Part shown: in pieces, positions 5,480 to 7,311 of the stretch
Position numbering within the stretch: the stretch's first letter is position 1
Layout of the letters: every line of letters starts with the position of its first letter
Assembly (NCBI GenBank): GCA_039816825.1
Contig: JBCBXA010000122.1
Location: forward strand, 1-7,311
Length of the DNA stretch: 7,311 bases
Origin: JBCBXA01 sp039816825
Lineage (GTDB): Bacteria > Pseudomonadota > Alphaproteobacteria > Rhizobiales > Rhizobiaceae
Direction of reading: 5' to 3'
Translations under genes and position numbers: made by a program
Notes under the pieces: model-generated
Database searches by the model: none
The model's input: only the letters and a program-made list of their open reading frames with translations
Told to the model about the DNA's origin: nothing

Positions 5480-5767
5480 TTACTCCCCAGTGATCTGCAA
5501 AAACCTTCCATACTCTTCGCTGACCTCCCGCGCCTCTTCGAAAGCGCGCGCCCGCTCTTCTTCAAGACACCGAAAGTAGGCTTGGATGTCTGTAATGTAG
5601 GTTTCGAAGTCGCGCGCGATCAGGTCTCGATACTCTTGAACATCTTGCGGATCGGTCGGAACGAAGGGTCTCGGTGGCGCATAGCATGTTTGTGCGACCG
5701 CCCCTGTGGGAAAAACAATCAACAAAAATACGGAAACACAGCGCCTGGCTGACCGACCTGCTTTCAT
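5480..5767 (-). CDS. Small exported protein of unknown function, next to type IV secretion genes
   Basis: A 95-residue protein that I do not recognise by name. It starts with a clear Sec signal peptide: basic M-K-A-G-R-S-A-R-R, hydrophobic V-S-V-F-L-L-I-V-F, and a likely cleavage after A-V-A before Q-T-C. The mature part is about 70 residues, with Pro-rich A-P-P-R-P-F-V-P, then a strongly acidic, helical segment (D-F-E-T-Y-I-T-D-I-Q-A-Y and E-E-E-R-A-R-A-F-E-E-A-R-E). It has two cysteines, one right after the signal and one in Y-F-R-C-L, which could form a disulfide in the periplasm. AAGG stands about ten bases upstream of the ATG. The gene is divergent from the VirB1/VirB2 operon, so an envelope role linked to the secretion machine is possible but only inferred. 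Confidence 0.7.
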   Translation of the reverse strand: MKAGRSARRCVSVFLLIVFPTGAVAQTCYAPPRPFVPTDPQDVQEYRDLIARDFETYITDIQAYFRCLEEERARAFEEAREVSEEYGRFLQITGE

Positions 5768-5843
5768 GGCTTTCTGCCTTCAATGCTTGAGAAAATCGCC
5801 TTTGCGTGCGTAATAATGACCCAGGTTCTCGGGTGAATGCAAG

Positions 5844-5874
5844 ACAAAACCGTATCTTGCGCACAAAACCGTAT
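5844..5874. repeat. Tandem 12-base direct repeat upstream of the type IV secretion operon (putative operator)
   Basis: ACAAAACCGTAT occurs at 5844-5855 and again at 5863-5874, exactly 19 bases apart. The bases that follow are also alike (CTTG and TATTG). A possible -10, TATTAT (5872-5877), overlaps the second copy. Position and spacing of about two helical turns suggest a regulator site controlling the rightward operon, the divergent exported-protein gene, or both. Confidence 0.5.
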
Positions 5875-5937
5875 TATTGTAACTATGGCTCATCGAAGCA
5901 AATGCCTCGGTGCGCCCAACGAATGAAAGAGCGCGCT

Positions 5938-6300
5938 ATGGCGATGGATTTAGCAAAAGAAGCGCCGAATGTGGTTACAGAAGCAGGATTCAAGGACCTC
6001 ATCGAATCCGGATATCACGTCGAAGTTGTTTGCATGGGCGACGCCTACCGTAAGAATTCGGTTTGGCACGGCCTATGGGTTCTTCGTGCTGTCAACGATG
6101 AAGGTGTCGAAAAGCAACTCGTCACTGCAAGAGCCCGAACCTCCGGAGACTCGATCCAGATCAGGACCTTCAAAACCGTCACTGGACTGGTCTCGTTCCT
6201 CATTGACCTCGGTTTCTCAGTGGTTGCGTTCCCGGTCTATGAAGGACAGCGATGGACGTACACGCTGTCCCAATCCGAAGACGACGCTAACCAAGGCTAG
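5938..6300 (+). CDS. Conserved-looking hypothetical protein at the head of the VirB operon
   Basis: About 120 residues from the ATG at 5938, starting M-A-M-D-L-A-K-E-A-P. I do not recognise the family. The protein has no signal peptide or clear membrane segment. It looks like a compact alpha/beta domain: A-G-F-K-D-L-I-E-S-G-Y-H-V-E-V-V, a basic/aromatic middle with W-H-G-L-W-V-L-R-A-V, then F-K-T-V-T-G-L-V-S-F-L-I-D-L-G-F and V-A-F-P-V-Y-E-G-Q-R-W. The frame is open from 5806, but the longer leader would cover the 12-base repeats and looks unlike protein. An ATG at 5923 is an alternative, while GAAAGAG precedes 5938. Its last 62 bases overlap the next gene, so the two are probably co-translated. 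A regulatory or accessory role in conjugation is only guessed from position. Confidence 0.65.
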   Translation: MAMDLAKEAPNVVTEAGFKDLIESGYHVEVVCMGDAYRKNSVWHGLWVLRAVNDEGVEKQLVTARARTSGDSIQIRTFKTVTGLVSFLIDLGFSVVAFPVYEGQRWTYTLSQSEDDANQG

Positions 6301-6988
6301 CTTTCTCGGCTTCCTGCTCGCGGCAAGCGCCGCGCATTCCCAAGGCATGGTCTTTACGATGGAAAGCGATGGCTCGCTTTCTGCCTCGCAGTCTCAAGAC
6401 CGCTTTGCACGCAACTACAACGACGGGGTCGGTCAAGGCGATCCCAATGCCCCTCTCTACATCTTCGGACAAGGTGACGAACCTGACGCTGCTGAAGAAG
6501 AGGCGGATGGCGATGGCACTTTCAGGGTAGCGGCAGTCGCGCCCCGTGTCGCCGTGCCCCGTCCTGAAATCCTTGCAGCGATAGACGACACTGCAATGCG
6601 CTATGGCAGCCACAGGGGCTTGCGTGCTGCGGGCTTGACCGTCACCGAGTGGCGTCTGTTGTTCCGCTCAAACATCGAAATCGAGAGCGCCTACAATGTG
6701 AACGCACGTTCGCATGTCGGCGCGATTGGCCTGGGTCAGCTCATGCCGGGAACCGCCGAAGATCTTGGCGTCGATCCCTTTGACTGGCGGGCAAATCTTG
6801 ACGGCTCCGCGCGTTACCTGATCGCACAATTAGAGACCTTCGGCGACGCGCGGTTGGCGCTGGCGGCATACAACGCTGGCCCCGATGCCGTCAGGCAATA
6901 CGGGGGCATCCCGCCTTACCGTGAAACGCAAAACCACGTTCAGCGGGTGCTGGCCGTGTTCAACAGGCTAGAAGGAGAAAACTCATGA
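6239..6988 (+). CDS. virB1: VirB1-type lytic transglycosylase of a type IV secretion system
   Basis: A 249-residue exported muramidase-like enzyme that cleaves peptidoglycan to make room for the secretion channel. From ATG 6239 the protein has a long basic n-region, then A-S-F-L-G-F-L-L-A-A-S-A-A as signal core with likely cleavage near H-S-Q-G. An acidic, low-complexity linker follows (about 38-100). The SLT domain covers about 110-245: I-E-I-E-S-A-Y-N with catalytic Glu149, G-A-I-G-L-G-Q-L-M-P-G-T-A (161-173), and A-L-A-A-Y-N-A-G-P (207-215). No Shine-Dalgarno sequence is clear at 6239; the next in-frame ATG (6347) would remove the signal peptide, so 6239 is preferred. The TGA overlaps the next ATG by four bases, indicating translational coupling. 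Confidence 0.87.
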   Translation: MKDSDGRTRCPNPKTTLTKASFLGFLLAASAAHSQGMVFTMESDGSLSASQSQDRFARNYNDGVGQGDPNAPLYIFGQGDEPDAAEEEADGDGTFRVAAVAPRVAVPRPEILAAIDDTAMRYGSHRGLRAAGLTVTEWRLLFRSNIEIESAYNVNARSHVGAIGLGQLMPGTAEDLGVDPFDWRANLDGSARYLIAQLETFGDARLALAAYNAGPDAVRQYGGIPPYRETQNHVQRVLAVFNRLEGENS

Positions 6989-7269
6989 GGCCGATCCAAC
7001 TACTGCTGACCGTCTGTACGGTCTTCATCGTCATGGCCGAACCGGCGATGGCGCAATCTATCGACCTATCGCCGATCCAGAACCTCTTGCAGGGTATCGT
7101 TGACGCGCTGACTGGTCCGCTTGGTGTCGTGATCGCCACGCTGGCCGTCATCGGCGTCTTCCTGAGCTGGTTCTTCAACATCATCGACCTGCGCCAAGCC
7201 CTGTGGGTTCTGGTCGGTATCGCGGGTGTCGCCGCAGCGCCGACAATCGTAGCAGCGGTCTTCAGCTAA
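6985..7269 (+). CDS. virB2: VirB2/TrbC-type major pilin of a type IV secretion system
   Basis: A 94-residue pilin precursor of family-typical size. A signal peptide (residues about 1-23, cleavage after A-M-A before Q-S) leaves a mature protein with two hydrophobic helices, about 44-64 and 71-92. They are joined by a short polar loop around N-I-I-D-L-R, the TrbC/VirB2 hairpin layout. The subunit inserts in the inner membrane and is extracted to build the conjugative pilus. AAGGAGA sits a few bases before the ATG, which overlaps the VirB1 stop as ATGA. This gene order (VirB1, VirB2) predicts a VirB3 gene next, but only about 40 bases remain and no convincing start is visible. Confidence 0.87.
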   Translation: MRPIQLLLTVCTVFIVMAEPAMAQSIDLSPIQNLLQGIVDALTGPLGVVIATLAVIGVFLSWFFNIIDLRQALWVLVGIAGVAAAPTIVAAVFS

Positions 7270-7311
7270 GGGGGTGCTCTGTATCCAGACAAAAAGCAGT
7301 ACGGTGCCGAA

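Noticed and set aside
5806..5937. Upstream extension of the hypothetical gene from ATG 5806
   Set aside because: The extra residues look non-protein-like and cover the 12-base repeats and likely promoter; the start at 5938 is simpler.
7274..7311. Start of a VirB3 gene at GTG 7274
   Set aside because: The ribosome-like AAGGGG touches the GTG directly, and the few visible codons do not resemble VirB3.
1..7311. CRISPR array, tRNA or rRNA gene, toxin-antitoxin pair
   Set aside because: No regularly spaced repeat series, cloverleaf or rRNA-like sequence, and no small paired genes of that kind were seen.

Overview
The window looks like accessory, probably plasmid-borne, DNA of an alphaproteobacterium, most likely Rhodobacterales. 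This rests on the flavour of the proteins (IS5 and IS1111-type transposases, the RidA/PLP-enzyme cassette, the VirB proteins) and on the moderately GC-rich codon use. No replicon or taxonomic marker gene is present, so the host call is inference.

Layout. (1) 1-~693: right-hand part of an IS5-family (IS427-like) element whose transposase is split over two frames; its left end lies outside the window. (2) 694-2340, minus strand: a two-gene operon of a class-V-aminotransferase-fold PLP enzyme followed by a RidA/YjgF-type protein. (3) 2341-2515: a divergent control region rich in TTGTAC-like half-sites. (4) 2516-3877, plus strand: a MocR-type regulator (GntR winged helix fused to an aminotransferase-like domain). 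(5) ~4025-~5384: a complete IS110/IS1111-type element on the minus strand, with a DEDD transposase, 10-bp subterminal inverted repeats and a 3' non-coding segment that can fold like a bridge/seek RNA. (6) 5480-5767, minus strand: a small exported protein of unknown function. (7) 5938-7269, plus strand: an unrecognised cytoplasmic protein, a VirB1-type lytic transglycosylase and a VirB2/TrbC-type pilin. These begin a type IV secretion (conjugation) operon that continues past the right edge.

How the genes work together. The MocR protein probably senses an amino acid or amine through PLP and controls the PLP enzyme/RidA operon from the shared intergenic region. RidA proteins destroy reactive enamine/imine products of PLP enzymes, so the pair suggests amino-acid breakdown or modification with built-in detoxification. 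The substrate cannot be read from the sequence. VirB1 opens peptidoglycan for the secretion channel and VirB2 is the pilus subunit.

The most striking observation is in the IS1111-type element. Its 3' non-coding segment holds an internal loop whose two arms copy the two junctions of this very insertion (7 and 9 nt), on opposite strands and flanking a 6-bp hairpin. That is the expected layout of a target-binding loop of a guide RNA.
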